A stretch of DNA of 20,912 nt. Source: JBDNIO01 sp041688215. Its GTDB lineage: Bacteria > Pseudomonadota > Gammaproteobacteria > Nevskiales > Salinisphaeraceae. Location: assembly GCA_041688215.1 (NCBI GenBank), contig JBDNIO010000094.1, positions 1 through 20,912 of the forward strand. The letters are read 5' to 3'. Below, piece after piece: positions 14,011 through 20,912 of the stretch; positions within the stretch are counted from its first letter, which is position 1; every line of letters starts with the position of its first letter. The notes beneath the pieces were generated by a model. It was given only the letters and a program-made list of their open reading frames with translations, did not search any database and was not told the origin of the DNA. Both the position numbers and the translations under genes were made by a program.

Positions 14011-15804
14011 ATGCACGCAACAGAATACAGTCTTGAGCCGTGGAAACCGGCTGCGCACCTCTACCGGGTAAGTTGCAGCGTGGCCCAGCCAAACCCTGGC
14101 GGGCAGCGCTTTACGCTGCCCGCGTGGATCCCCGGCAGTTACCTTATCCGCGACTTTGCCCACCAAATTGTGGCGATTACGGCGGAGTGCAACGCAGCGC
14201 CGGTGGCCGTCACGAAATGCGATAACCAGACGTGGGAATGCGCGCCGTGTGCGGGCAGATTAACTGTAACCTGTGAAATCTACGCGCGTGATGAGTCGGT
14301 ACGTGCGGCCTATCTGGATACGCGCCGTGGCTTTTTTAACGGTACCTCGGTGTTTTTACGGCCCGATGGCTATGCGGATGCACCCTGCAACGTGCATATC
14401 GCGCCGCCACAAACACCGGTGGAAGGGCAATGGCAGATCGCCAGCACCTTACGTCCCGTTGCGGTGGACGCAGCGGGTTTCGGTGATTACCAGGCTGAAA
14501 ACTATGCGCAACTTATCGACCATCCGGTCGCCATGGGCGAAGTCGATCTGGTGGAATTCAGCGCCGGCGGCAAGCCCCATGGCATCGCCTTACTGGGCCG
14601 GCACGACGCGGATCGCGAACGTCTGGCGCAGGATCTGGCTCGGGTATGCGATACCCAGGTGCGCCTGTTCGGTGAACTACCGGTGGAGGGTTATCTGTTT
14701 CTTGCGCAAGTAGTCGGCGAGGGCTACGGCGGCCTGGAGCACCGGGATTGCAGCATGTTGCAGGTGGCGCGCAACAGCCTGCCGGCGCCCGGCGCACAGA
14801 CAGATGAGCTACCCGACGCCTACATGAACCTGCTGGGTTTGTGCAGTCACGAATATTTCCATTTATGGAACGTCAAGCGCATCCAGCCGCAAGCCGTGGC
14901 CGAGAGCGACCTGACCCGCGAAGCCTATTTCCGGGATCTCTGGGCTTATGAGGGCGTGACCTCCTATTACGATGACCTGGCCCTGGTGCGCGCACGACTT
15001 TTATCGCAGGAAGGCTATCTGAAGAAACTCGCAAGTGCCGCCACCCGCTTGCAGCAAACGCCGGGGCGCAGGCGGCAAACGCTGGCCGATTCCAGTTTCG
15101 ATGCCTGGACCAAGTTCTATCGCCCCGACGAAAACACCCCCAACGCGGTGGTCAGCTACTACGGCAAGGGCGGCCTGCTGTGCCTGTGCCTGGACCTTGC
15201 ACTGCGCTTGGCTAGCCAGGGTGATTTAAGCCTGGATGTGCTGATGCAAAAAGCCTGGGCCCAATATGGCCGGCCGGAAATACCGGTGCCCGATGGCGGC
15301 CTGGAACAGCTTTGTATCGAATTGGGTGGCGATGAGCTGGAAGATTTTTTCAGTCGCTATGTGCATGCCACCGATGAACTGCCCTTGGCAGAACTGCTGG
15401 CCGAGTTTGGCGTGGGCTGCGAACAGGTGCTGAGTGATGAAAAAGAGGGGGCTACGCCCTCGGCGATCACGGCGCAGGGCCTGCGCCTGGTCGCCAATGC
15501 CAGCGAGGTCCGCCTGCAATATGTGCTGGACAACAGCGCTGCGCAGGCAGCGGGTTTGAGTCCGGGGGATGTCCTGGTTGCGATTAATGGCCTGCGTATT
15601 ACCAGCGCCAATCTGCCTGCAAGGCTAAAGCGTTTGGCCGGAACCGGTAAACAGGATCTGCAGTTCTTCCGCGGAGATGAGCTATTAAGCACGCACCTGG
15701 ATATTGTCGAACCGCAGACCGACAGCTGGCGTTTCAGCCTTGACGAAACGGCTCCGCAACGCGCGATCCGGCGCCGCGAATCCTGGCTGTCGGGGGTGGT
15801 ATGA
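14011..15804 (+). CDS. M61-family glycyl aminopeptidase with PDZ domain
   Basis: This zinc peptidase family cleaves N-terminal Gly or Ala residues. The 597-residue chain has the N-terminal beta domain (about 1-180, with FTLPAWIPGSYLIRDFA at 34-50), the thermolysin-like catalytic domain with HEYFH (zinc ligands His280 and His284, base Glu281), the third ligand Glu314 in WAYEGVTSYYDD, and GEGYGGLEHRD (236-246). A C-terminal PDZ domain (about 490-565) contains LDNSAAQAAGLSPGDVLVAI. There is no signal peptide, so it is probably cytoplasmic. Length is normal. An in-frame TGA stands seven codons upstream of the ATG, which fixes the start to 14011 or later; no clear ribosome site is present. Its TGA overlaps the ATG of the synthetase gene (ATGA), indicating translational coupling. 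Confidence 0.92.
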   Translation: MHATEYSLEPWKPAAHLYRVSCSVAQPNPGGQRFTLPAWIPGSYLIRDFAHQIVAITAECNAAPVAVTKCDNQTWECAPCAGRLTVTCEIYARDESVRAAYLDTRRGFFNGTSVFLRPDGYADAPCNVHIAPPQTPVEGQWQIASTLRPVAVDAAGFGDYQAENYAQLIDHPVAMGEVDLVEFSAGGKPHGIALLGRHDADRERLAQDLARVCDTQVRLFGELPVEGYLFLAQVVGEGYGGLEHRDCSMLQVARNSLPAPGAQTDELPDAYMNLLGLCSHEYFHLWNVKRIQPQAVAESDLTREAYFRDLWAYEGVTSYYDDLALVRARLLSQEGYLKKLASAATRLQQTPGRRRQTLADSSFDAWTKFYRPDENTPNAVVSYYGKGGLLCLCLDLALRLASQGDLSLDVLMQKAWAQYGRPEIPVPDGGLEQLCIELGGDELEDFFSRYVHATDELPLAELLAEFGVGCEQVLSDEKEGATPSAITAQGLRLVANASEVRLQYVLDNSAAQAAGLSPGDVLVAINGLRITSANLPARLKRLAGTGKQDLQFFRGDELLSTHLDIVEPQTDSWRFSLDETAPQRAIRRRESWLSGVV

Positions 15805-17641
15805 CGCTGCCTGAACACTGGGTCTCCGCAGACAGCGCGACCAGTCTGGCGAATATCTTTCAGCAGCGCGTGCGCCTTACCCCAGGCGCCGTGGCTTATC
15901 GCGACCGCGATCCCCGAACCGGCGAATGGCAGGACCAGACCTGGGCCGATATGCAAGCCAGGATAGCGCGCTGGCGTGCGGGGCTTGCCGCGCAAGACTT
16001 GGCGCCCGGCAGCCGCGTCGCGATTCTGTTGCCCAATTCATCCGAGTGGGTGGCTATCGACCAGGCGGCGCTCAGCCTGGAGCTGGTTGTGGTGGGCCTG
16101 TTCCCGGATGACACCGCGCCAACCAATGCAAGATTGCTGGAGAATTCCGGCGCCAGCGTGCTGATCGTCGAACAGCTCCAGGCTTGGCAATTGATTGAAT
16201 CTGCGCTGAGCTTGCCGGCACTGGAATGTGTTCTCGTATGCGAGGCGCTGCGCAAGCCTGTTCCCACCCGCGTGCGCAGTGTGGCTGATTGGCTGCCGGA
16301 TCAGGGACAGGTCACAACGCCCGAAATCGATGCGCAGGCCCTGGCCGCGCTGGTTTACACCTCCGGTACCAGTGGCCAGGCGCGCGGGGCGATGCTCACG
16401 CATGCCAACCTTTTGTGGAATGCCACAGCCTGTGCGCAGGCGGTGGTTGTATCGGCGCCTGAATCGCTGCTGTCGTTTTTGCCGTTGGCGCATGGTTTCG
16501 AGCGGGTGGTGGGCTATTACCGCAGCATAATCACCGGGGCAACCACCGCATTTTGCCGCCAGAAACGGCTATTGCACAAGGATTTGGCAGCAGTCCGGCC
16601 CACGGCGTTGCTCGGTGTGCCGGAAGTCTATGAACGCTATCACCGCGAGCTGCATAGGCAACTGGGCGAGCGGTCCGTGCTTGTACGCCGGTTGGTGCAG
16701 TTCACCATGAATTTGGGCTGGTCGGTCTTCCAGCGCGACCAGGGCCAGGACCGCCGCCACCTGCGGCATCTGCTCTGGCCGTTGCTGCGCGCGACCATAG
16801 CAGCCCGATGCCTACAGCCCCTGGGCGGGCGTCTGGACACTGCCGTTACCGGCGCAGCCGCGCTGTCGCCCCCGGTGGCGCGCACGATGATTGGCTTGGG
16901 CGTGCATCTGTTGCAGGGCTACGGTCTAACTGAGGCCGGCCCGGTAGTTAGCGTGAACCGGCGTGCGGATAACGATCCGCAGAGCGTAGGCTTATTGCTT
17001 GAGGGCGTGGAAACGCGCATCGGTGCTGGCAACGAACTGATGCTGCGCAGTCCCGGCGTAATGCAGGGCTATTGGCGTGACGAGGCCGCGACCGCCGAGG
17101 CTATCGACAATACCGGATGGCTGCGGACTGGAGATAAAATCAGCCGCCTGGAGCAGCAGCGGCTGTATCTGACCGGCCGGCTGAAGGAAGTCATCGTAAT
17201 ACCACCGGCGAAAAAACATCGCCTGAGCCGCTGGAGCAGTTGTTAAAGCTCGCCCCGCTGGTCGAACGCGCTGTCATTGTGGGTGAGGCGCGGCCTTACC
17301 TGGCGGTGATTATATGCTGTAGCGAAGCTGCGCTGGCGCCCGAGTGCCGTGCTCTGGGTTTGGCGCCCGAGCATACGCAGGAGCAGCACAGCTCGCGCCT
17401 GGAGCGTGCGTTGCTAAAGCGTTTTGCCGTATTGCTCAGGGCTTACCCCAAACATTCGCAGATACGTCGTGTGGCCATAACCACTACGCCATGGACCGTG
17501 GACAACAAACTGCTTACCGCCACTGGTAAAGCTCGTCGCCGCCAAGTGGCGAAACAGTATCACCACCGCATTGAGCGGCTTTTTGGGCGTGGCCCGGCGC
17601 CGGAGAAAACCGATTTCTCCTACAATGTGAATGTGGGTTAG
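15801..17641 (+). pseudogene. Long-chain acyl-CoA synthetase (AMP-forming) gene with a one-base frameshift
   Basis: The first frame (15801-17246, 481 residues) carries the ANL adenylation domain: P-loop YTSGTSGQARGAMLTH (186-201), GYGLTEAGP, TGD and the hinge GRLKEVIV. It then runs into PPAKKHRLSRW and stops. The frame one base back, from 17201 to TAG/TAA at 17639-17641, encodes TTGEKTSPEPLEQLLKLAPL and continues to LLTATGKARRRQVAKQY, the normal C-terminal domain. Losing one base between 17200 and 17201 explains this; restored, the protein has about 613 residues, normal for FadD-type enzymes that activate fatty acids. The A6 run at 17211-17216 could allow partial rescue by slippage. In the P-loop the usual PKG is ARG (Lys to Arg). 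It overlaps the peptidase gene by four bases. It could also be an assembly error. Confidence 0.8.
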
Positions 17642-17665
17642 GTTGGCTCACGCTCAGGTTGACTC

Positions 17666-17773
17666 GTCATTCCGGAAAATGCGAAGCCGAGCAACGCGAG
17701 CTGAGCGAAGCGAACGTCCGGAATCCATGTTTCATAAGGGCTCACTGGATTCCGGGTCTTCGCCCGGAATGAC
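17666..17773. repeat. Palindromic 108-bp intergenic repeat (MITE/REP type)
   Basis: The ends are a perfect 10-bp inverted pair, GTCATTCCGG (17666-17675) and CCGGAATGAC (17764-17773). Internally CCGGAATCCA (17718-17727) pairs with TGGATTCCGG (17746-17755). The element therefore folds as two hairpin halves; the right one has an 8-bp perfect stem ATTCCGGG/CCCGGAAT around TCTTCG. The left half contains the short GCGAAGC/GAGC-rich stretch. Repeats of the form TCATTCCGG...CCGGAATGA are common between genes in many proteobacteria. It fills most of the gap between the broken synthetase gene and plsY and leaves 47 bp before the plsY start. Confidence 0.75.
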
Positions 17774-17820
17774 AGACAGGAGTTTATGGGACAGCAATGA
17801 ACCACTTGGATTAAAATCTC

Positions 17821-18441
17821 TTGATCGCATTCATTAGTGTTTTAAGCGCCTATTTGCTGGGTTCTGTCTCCGGCGGGCTGGTGCTCGGCCGTCTGCTCGG
17901 CAAAGGCGATATCCGCAGCGTCGGCAGTGGCAACGCCGGCGCCACCAATGCCTTGCGTACCGGTGGGCGCGGTTTTGGTGTCGCCGTCTTGCTGTTTGAT
18001 GTTAGCAAGGGCGTATTGGCGGTTTTGCTGTTGCCCTTGCTGGCGCCCGGCCTGGGCTGGTTGCCTTATGCCTGTGGCGCAGCGGCCGTGGTGGGCCACG
18101 TCTGGCCGATTTATTTCAGTTTCCGTGGTGGCAAAGGGGCGGCAACCCTAATCGGTGTGCTGCTGTGCCTGGTACCTGCCGCAATGCTGCCCGGGGTTGC
18201 GGTGTGGATTTTGACCCTGGTCCTTACAGGCTATGTTGGCTTGGCGACCATTCTGGGCATGACTGCGATCATGCTCTTTACTGGCATAACCCAGGCGCCG
18301 GTTGTCACAGCACCGCCGGTGATTTTTGTCGTCACCATGTGGCTGCTGGTAGTTTATACCCACCGCGAAAACATCAGCCGTTTGCGCGGTGGCAACGAAA
18401 ACCGTTTCGAGCGCGCCATGCTGTTGCGGCGTAAACGCTGA
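17821..18441 (+). CDS. plsY: Glycerol-3-phosphate acyltransferase (acyl-phosphate dependent)
   Basis: PlsY is an inner-membrane enzyme that transfers an acyl group from acyl-phosphate to glycerol-3-phosphate, the first step of phospholipid synthesis. The 206-residue chain has the three conserved cytoplasmic motifs: IRSVGSGNAGATN (31-43), GHVWPIYFSFRGGKGAAT (92-109) and HRENISRLRGGNENR (181-195), set among about five to seven hydrophobic helices. The start is TTG at 17821. An in-frame TAA at 17812-17814 rules out anything earlier and the protein begins in the usual place, LSAYLLGSVSGG. No ribosome site is evident, so expression may be low or depend on upstream sequence altered by the adjacent repeat. 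The TGA overlaps the birA ATG by one base. Confidence 0.93.
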   Translation: MIAFISVLSAYLLGSVSGGLVLGRLLGKGDIRSVGSGNAGATNALRTGGRGFGVAVLLFDVSKGVLAVLLLPLLAPGLGWLPYACGAAAVVGHVWPIYFSFRGGKGAATLIGVLLCLVPAAMLPGVAVWILTLVLTGYVGLATILGMTAIMLFTGITQAPVVTAPPVIFVVTMWLLVVYTHRENISRLRGGNENRFERAMLLRRKR

Positions 18442-19397
18442 TGCAGGTGTTGGCACTGCTGGCTGACGGGCGCTGGCACACCGGTCCGCAATTGGCGCAA
18501 AACCTGGGCGTTAGCCGCGCCGCGATCAATAAACAGGTACACAAGGCCGTTGCATTGGGCCTGGACATACAATCCGTGCGCGGCCGAGGTTACCGGTTGA
18601 CACAAGCCTATGAACCGTTGCGGGAAGCCGCGATTCGTGAGGCGCTTTCCAGTGCTGCAAGCCAAAGTCTGGCAGAGATAACGGTTCTGGGCTCGGTTGA
18701 TTCCACCAATAATTATTTACTGCAGAATTCGCACGCCACTTCGGGCCAGGTCTGTTTTGCGGAACACCAGAGCGGCGGGCGCGGGCGGCGCGGCCGGCCA
18801 TGGATATCTCCCTACGGCAGTAATCTGTATTTTTCCCTCGCATGGGGATTTGCGCAAACACCGCCCGGCCTCGGAGCCTTGAGTCTGGCCATCGGTATCG
18901 AATTGGCCACCATCCTGCGCACCCACGGGGTGGAGGTATGCCTGAAATGGCCCAATGATTTATATCTTGAGGGCCGTAAACTCGGCGGCATCCTGATTGA
19001 ACATCGCGGCGAAGTCGCCGGTGGTTCCAGAATCATAGTAGGCGTCGGCTTGAATATCAGCATGGCGCCAGACCAGGCGGTAAGTATCGATCAACCCTGG
19101 ACCGCACTGGCACAACACATGACGCTGCTGCCCTCGCGTAACCTGTTGGCTGCCCAGGCGCTGGACGCGGTGGTGCGCGCCCTGAACAACTTTCAGTCCC
19201 AGGGCTTTGCGGTCTATCGCAAACGCTGGCAGGCACTGGATATTGCCTATGAGCAGCGCGTGGAGGTCGACATGTGCAATGAAAGATTCACCGGCAAAGC
19301 CACCGGCGTAGCGACTGATGGGGCCTTGCTCGTGGATTGTGATGGCAGCCTGAAGCGCATCTACGCGGGTGAGCTGAGTTTGAGGCTTGCCTCGTGA
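18441..19397 (+). CDS. birA: Biotin-protein ligase and biotin repressor (bifunctional)
   Basis: BirA activates biotin as biotinyl-AMP and attaches it to the biotin carrier of acetyl-CoA carboxylase; with its N-terminal DNA-binding domain it also represses biotin synthesis genes. The 318-residue protein has a winged helix-turn-helix at about 1-55 (GPQLAQNLGVSRAAINKQVH, 15-34, and wing RGRGYRL), so it is the regulatory type. The catalytic domain has VDSTN (86-90), the biotin-binding loop GGRGRRGRPW (112-121), KWPNDLY (169-175) and KLGGILIE (180-187). The C-terminal SH3-like domain is complete. It starts inside the plsY stop (TGATG) and its own TGA overlaps the coaX GTG, so all three are translated as a coupled operon. 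Confidence 0.95.
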   Translation: MQVLALLADGRWHTGPQLAQNLGVSRAAINKQVHKAVALGLDIQSVRGRGYRLTQAYEPLREAAIREALSSAASQSLAEITVLGSVDSTNNYLLQNSHATSGQVCFAEHQSGGRGRRGRPWISPYGSNLYFSLAWGFAQTPPGLGALSLAIGIELATILRTHGVEVCLKWPNDLYLEGRKLGGILIEHRGEVAGGSRIIVGVGLNISMAPDQAVSIDQPWTALAQHMTLLPSRNLLAAQALDAVVRALNNFQSQGFAVYRKRWQALDIAYEQRVEVDMCNERFTGKATGVATDGALLVDCDGSLKRIYAGELSLRLAS

Positions 19398-20122
19398 AGC
19401 TCCTGCTGGATATCGGCAACAGCCGCGTCAAGTGGGCCTACGCGGACCAGGGCGAATTGCAGCATGCCGGTGCGGTTAATCATCACGAAAACAATTGGCA
19501 GGCGGCCTTGCCCCATATCAGGCCGGATGCCATCTGGGCAGCCTGTGTCGCTGGCGAGAACGTACTCGCGCAAATACAGGCCTGGGCGGGTAGACAGTGG
19601 CAACAGGAGCTCCATTTGCTGCATAGCGTTGCGCAAGCCTGCGATGTAAATAGCGCATATCCGCGCCCGGAACGCCTGGGCGTGGATCGCTGGATGGCCT
19701 GTATCGCGGGCTTTCACCATGGCCAGGGGTCGGTCCTGGTCGCCGATGCCGGCACCGCCATAACCCTGGACTTTGTAGACGCTCAAGGGCAGCACAAAGG
19801 TGGATTAATCAGCCCCGGCGTAGCCACCATGCGTCAGGCACTGCGCGGCGGAACACGTCTGCGCACCGAGCTGAAGGAGTACAAGTTAAGCTGGCTAGCC
19901 GACGACACCGACCCCGCCGTCGGTCTGGGCACCTTGCACACAGCACTGGCTTTGCTGGAAAATGCGCGTCGCGAACTCGCCCCCGGCCGATGCCTGCTTA
20001 CAGGAGGCGAGTCCACGTTACTGGCGCCGCAGCTGTCTGACCACTGGCAGCTTGCGCCGAATCTGGTGCTCGACGGAATCAACCGTATTGCGCTAGCCAG
20101 TAACAGCCGTGAAGGAAATTGA
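19394..20122 (+). CDS. coaX: Type III pantothenate kinase
   Basis: CoaX phosphorylates pantothenate with ATP, the first committed step of coenzyme A synthesis, and is not inhibited by CoA. The 242-residue protein shows the ASKHA fold motifs: LLLDIGNSRVKW (3-14, catalytic and phosphate-binding Asp6), RLGVDRW (94-100, with Asp98), VADAGTAITLDFVD (116-129) and GGLISPGVATM (136-146). Length is normal. The start is GTG, overlapping the birA stop by four bases (GTGA). CoaX occupies the place where enteric bacteria have the unrelated CoaA between birA and the tRNA-Thr gene. Metabolic logic fits: biotin ligase and CoA synthesis both serve fatty acid synthesis. Confidence 0.95.
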   Translation: MKLLLDIGNSRVKWAYADQGELQHAGAVNHHENNWQAALPHIRPDAIWAACVAGENVLAQIQAWAGRQWQQELHLLHSVAQACDVNSAYPRPERLGVDRWMACIAGFHHGQGSVLVADAGTAITLDFVDAQGQHKGGLISPGVATMRQALRGGTRLRTELKEYKLSWLADDTDPAVGLGTLHTALALLENARRELAPGRCLLTGGESTLLAPQLSDHWQLAPNLVLDGINRIALASNSREGN

Positions 20123-20165
20123 TAAAGCACCCTGTGTGGGAAGTAAGCAGCACTGACTAAACAAC

Positions 20166-20241
20166 GCCGGCGTAGCTCAGTTGGTAGAGCAGCTGATTTG
20201 TAATCAGCAGGTCGCGGGTTCGACTCCTGTCGCCGGCTCCA
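20166..20241 (+). tRNA. tRNA-Thr (anticodon UGU), with encoded CCA
   Basis: All cloverleaf parts are visible: acceptor stem GCCGGCG/CGCCGGC (20166-20172, 20231-20237), a D-arm with GTAGCTCAGTTGGTAGAGC, anticodon stem GCTGA/TCAGC (20192-20196, 20204-20208) with loop TTTGTAA giving anticodon TGT at 20199-20201, a five-base variable loop, and the T-arm with GGTTCGACTCC. Discriminator T and CCA (20239-20241) are encoded. The stems show no mismatches. It is 43 bp after coaX and 5 bp from the convergent end of pilR. E. coli has the same isoacceptor (thrU) after birA-coaA, but the tyrU-glyT-thrT-tufB genes that follow there are missing here. Confidence 0.97.
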
Positions 20242-20246
20242 ATTTC

Positions 20247-20912
20247 TTAGTCAATTCCCAGCTTCTTCAAACGATAGCGTAGCGCGCGGAGGGTAATACC
20301 CAATTTTTCCGCGGCTCGGGTCTTGTTGTAGCGGGTGGCTTCCAGCGCCTGTATGATTTTCTGGCGTTCTATTGCTTCCAGGCCTTCGTCCAGGTCGCTG
20401 GCTTCCTGCACTGTTTCCTCGGTTGAGGGGGGCGGTGTCAGAGGCGATTCGAGGCGCAAATATTCGCTGGTGATTTGTGCCTGGTCGCACAGTGTGACGG
20501 CGCGCTCGAGAATGTTTTCCAGCTCGCGCACGTTGCCGGGAAAACTATGCGCTTGCAGGGTTTTTCGTGCGTCTTCTGACAGGCTGGGCTGTTGTTCCAG
20601 ACCCATTTTCTCACCCAGCGTGGCGAGGATGCGTTCGGCCAGCAGGGGGATATCGTCAACCCGTTCACGCAAGGGCGGCACTTGCACTTCGATTACGTTA
20701 ATCCGGTAGTAAAGATCTTCCCTGAACTGGCCGCTGGCGACTTGCTGAGACAGGTCTTTGTGGGTGGCGGAAATGATGCGCACGTCGACCGGTATTTCTG
20801 TTTCCGAACCCACGGGTCTGACTGCGCGCTCTTGTATGGCGCGCAGTAATTTCACTTGCATGTGCAGGGGCAGTTCGGCTATTTCGTCGAGAAATAAAGT
20901 TCCCCCGTCGGC
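20247..20912 (-). CDS. pilR: Sigma-54-dependent response regulator, PilR-like, C-terminal part (runs off right edge)
   Basis: The visible 222 codons cover the second half of the AAA+ domain and the DNA-binding domain of an NtrC-family activator. The frame is open to the window edge, so the true start is outside. Walker B GGTLFLDEIAELP is at the edge, followed by sensor I RIISATHKDL, the arginine-finger region FREDLYYRINVIEVQVPPLR and sensor II FPGNVRELEN. The Fis-type helix-turn-helix NKTRAAEKLGITLRALRYRL ends with KKLGID, the ending typical of PilR, which activates type IV pilin (pilA) transcription with sigma-54. The receiver domain and partner kinase pilS would lie further right. Other NtrC-family regulators are possible, but the TLRALRYRLKKLGI ending favours PilR. 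Confidence 0.8.
   Translation of the reverse strand, partial: ADGGTLFLDEIAELPLHMQVKLLRAIQERAVRPVGSETEIPVDVRIISATHKDLSQQVASGQFREDLYYRINVIEVQVPPLRERVDDIPLLAERILATLGEKMGLEQQPSLSEDARKTLQAHSFPGNVRELENILERAVTLCDQAQITSEYLRLESPLTPPPSTEETVQEASDLDEGLEAIERQKIIQALEATRYNKTRAAEKLGITLRALRYRLKKLGID

Noticed and set aside
17240..17641. Separate small gene starting at TTG 17240
   Set aside because: Its sequence is the standard C-terminal domain of the acyl-CoA synthetase and has no ribosome site, so it is the continuation after the frameshift.
17631..17837. Plus-strand frame of 68 codons between the synthetase gene and plsY
   Set aside because: It is made almost wholly of the palindromic repeat and has no protein-like features.
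1..20912. CRISPR array, prophage or integron
   Set aside because: No regularly spaced direct repeats, integrase or phage structural genes are visible; the only repeats are isolated palindromes and one 12-bp tandem pair.

Overview
This 20.9 kb window is a GC-rich bacterial chromosome segment, most likely from a gammaproteobacterium. That placement is inferred from the gene set: a NuoA subunit, a PilR-type sigma-54 activator, and a plsY-birA-coaX block followed by tRNA-Thr(UGU), which echoes the birA-pantothenate kinase-thrU order of E. coli. No rRNA, CRISPR array or prophage is visible. Genes are mostly housekeeping, with mobile repeats between them.

Layout. Bases 1-204 hold the 3' end of an IS200-type transposase and its terminal hairpin. 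On the minus strand follow nuoA (respiratory complex I) and a DinF-like MATE exporter. On the plus strand come a short Aquifex-type aconitase, acireductone dioxygenase (mtnD) and a small SAM-dependent methyltransferase resembling phospholipid N-methyltransferases. This methyltransferase converges on an atypical murB, which is divergent from a class V alanine/serine-glyoxylate aminotransferase.

Bases 8179-8346 are a MITE-like element with 18-bp terminal inverted repeats and an imperfect 11-bp target duplication. Directly downstream is the most interesting block (8395-11594): a NodU/CmcH-type O-carbamoyltransferase, an SxtJ-like membrane protein, a 50-residue DUF5989/SxtK-like membrane protein and a HAD-IB phosphatase. 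The first three recall the sxtI-sxtJ-sxtK order of the saxitoxin cluster. They occur here without toxin biosynthesis genes, so they look like a general carbamoylation module of unknown substrate.

The right half holds a minus-strand TadG-like gene broken by one in-frame TAA. It is divergent from an M61 glycyl-aminopeptidase that overlaps an acyl-CoA synthetase gene broken by a one-base frameshift. A 108-bp palindromic repeat separates this from the tightly coupled plsY-birA-coaX operon (phospholipid acyl transfer, biotinylation, CoA synthesis). tRNA-Thr and the C-terminal part of pilR (minus strand, running off the right edge) close the window.

Two single-event gene disruptions about 3.8 kb apart mean either real gene decay or consensus errors in the assembly; read data would be needed to tell. 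All family assignments come from reading motifs, without database searches.
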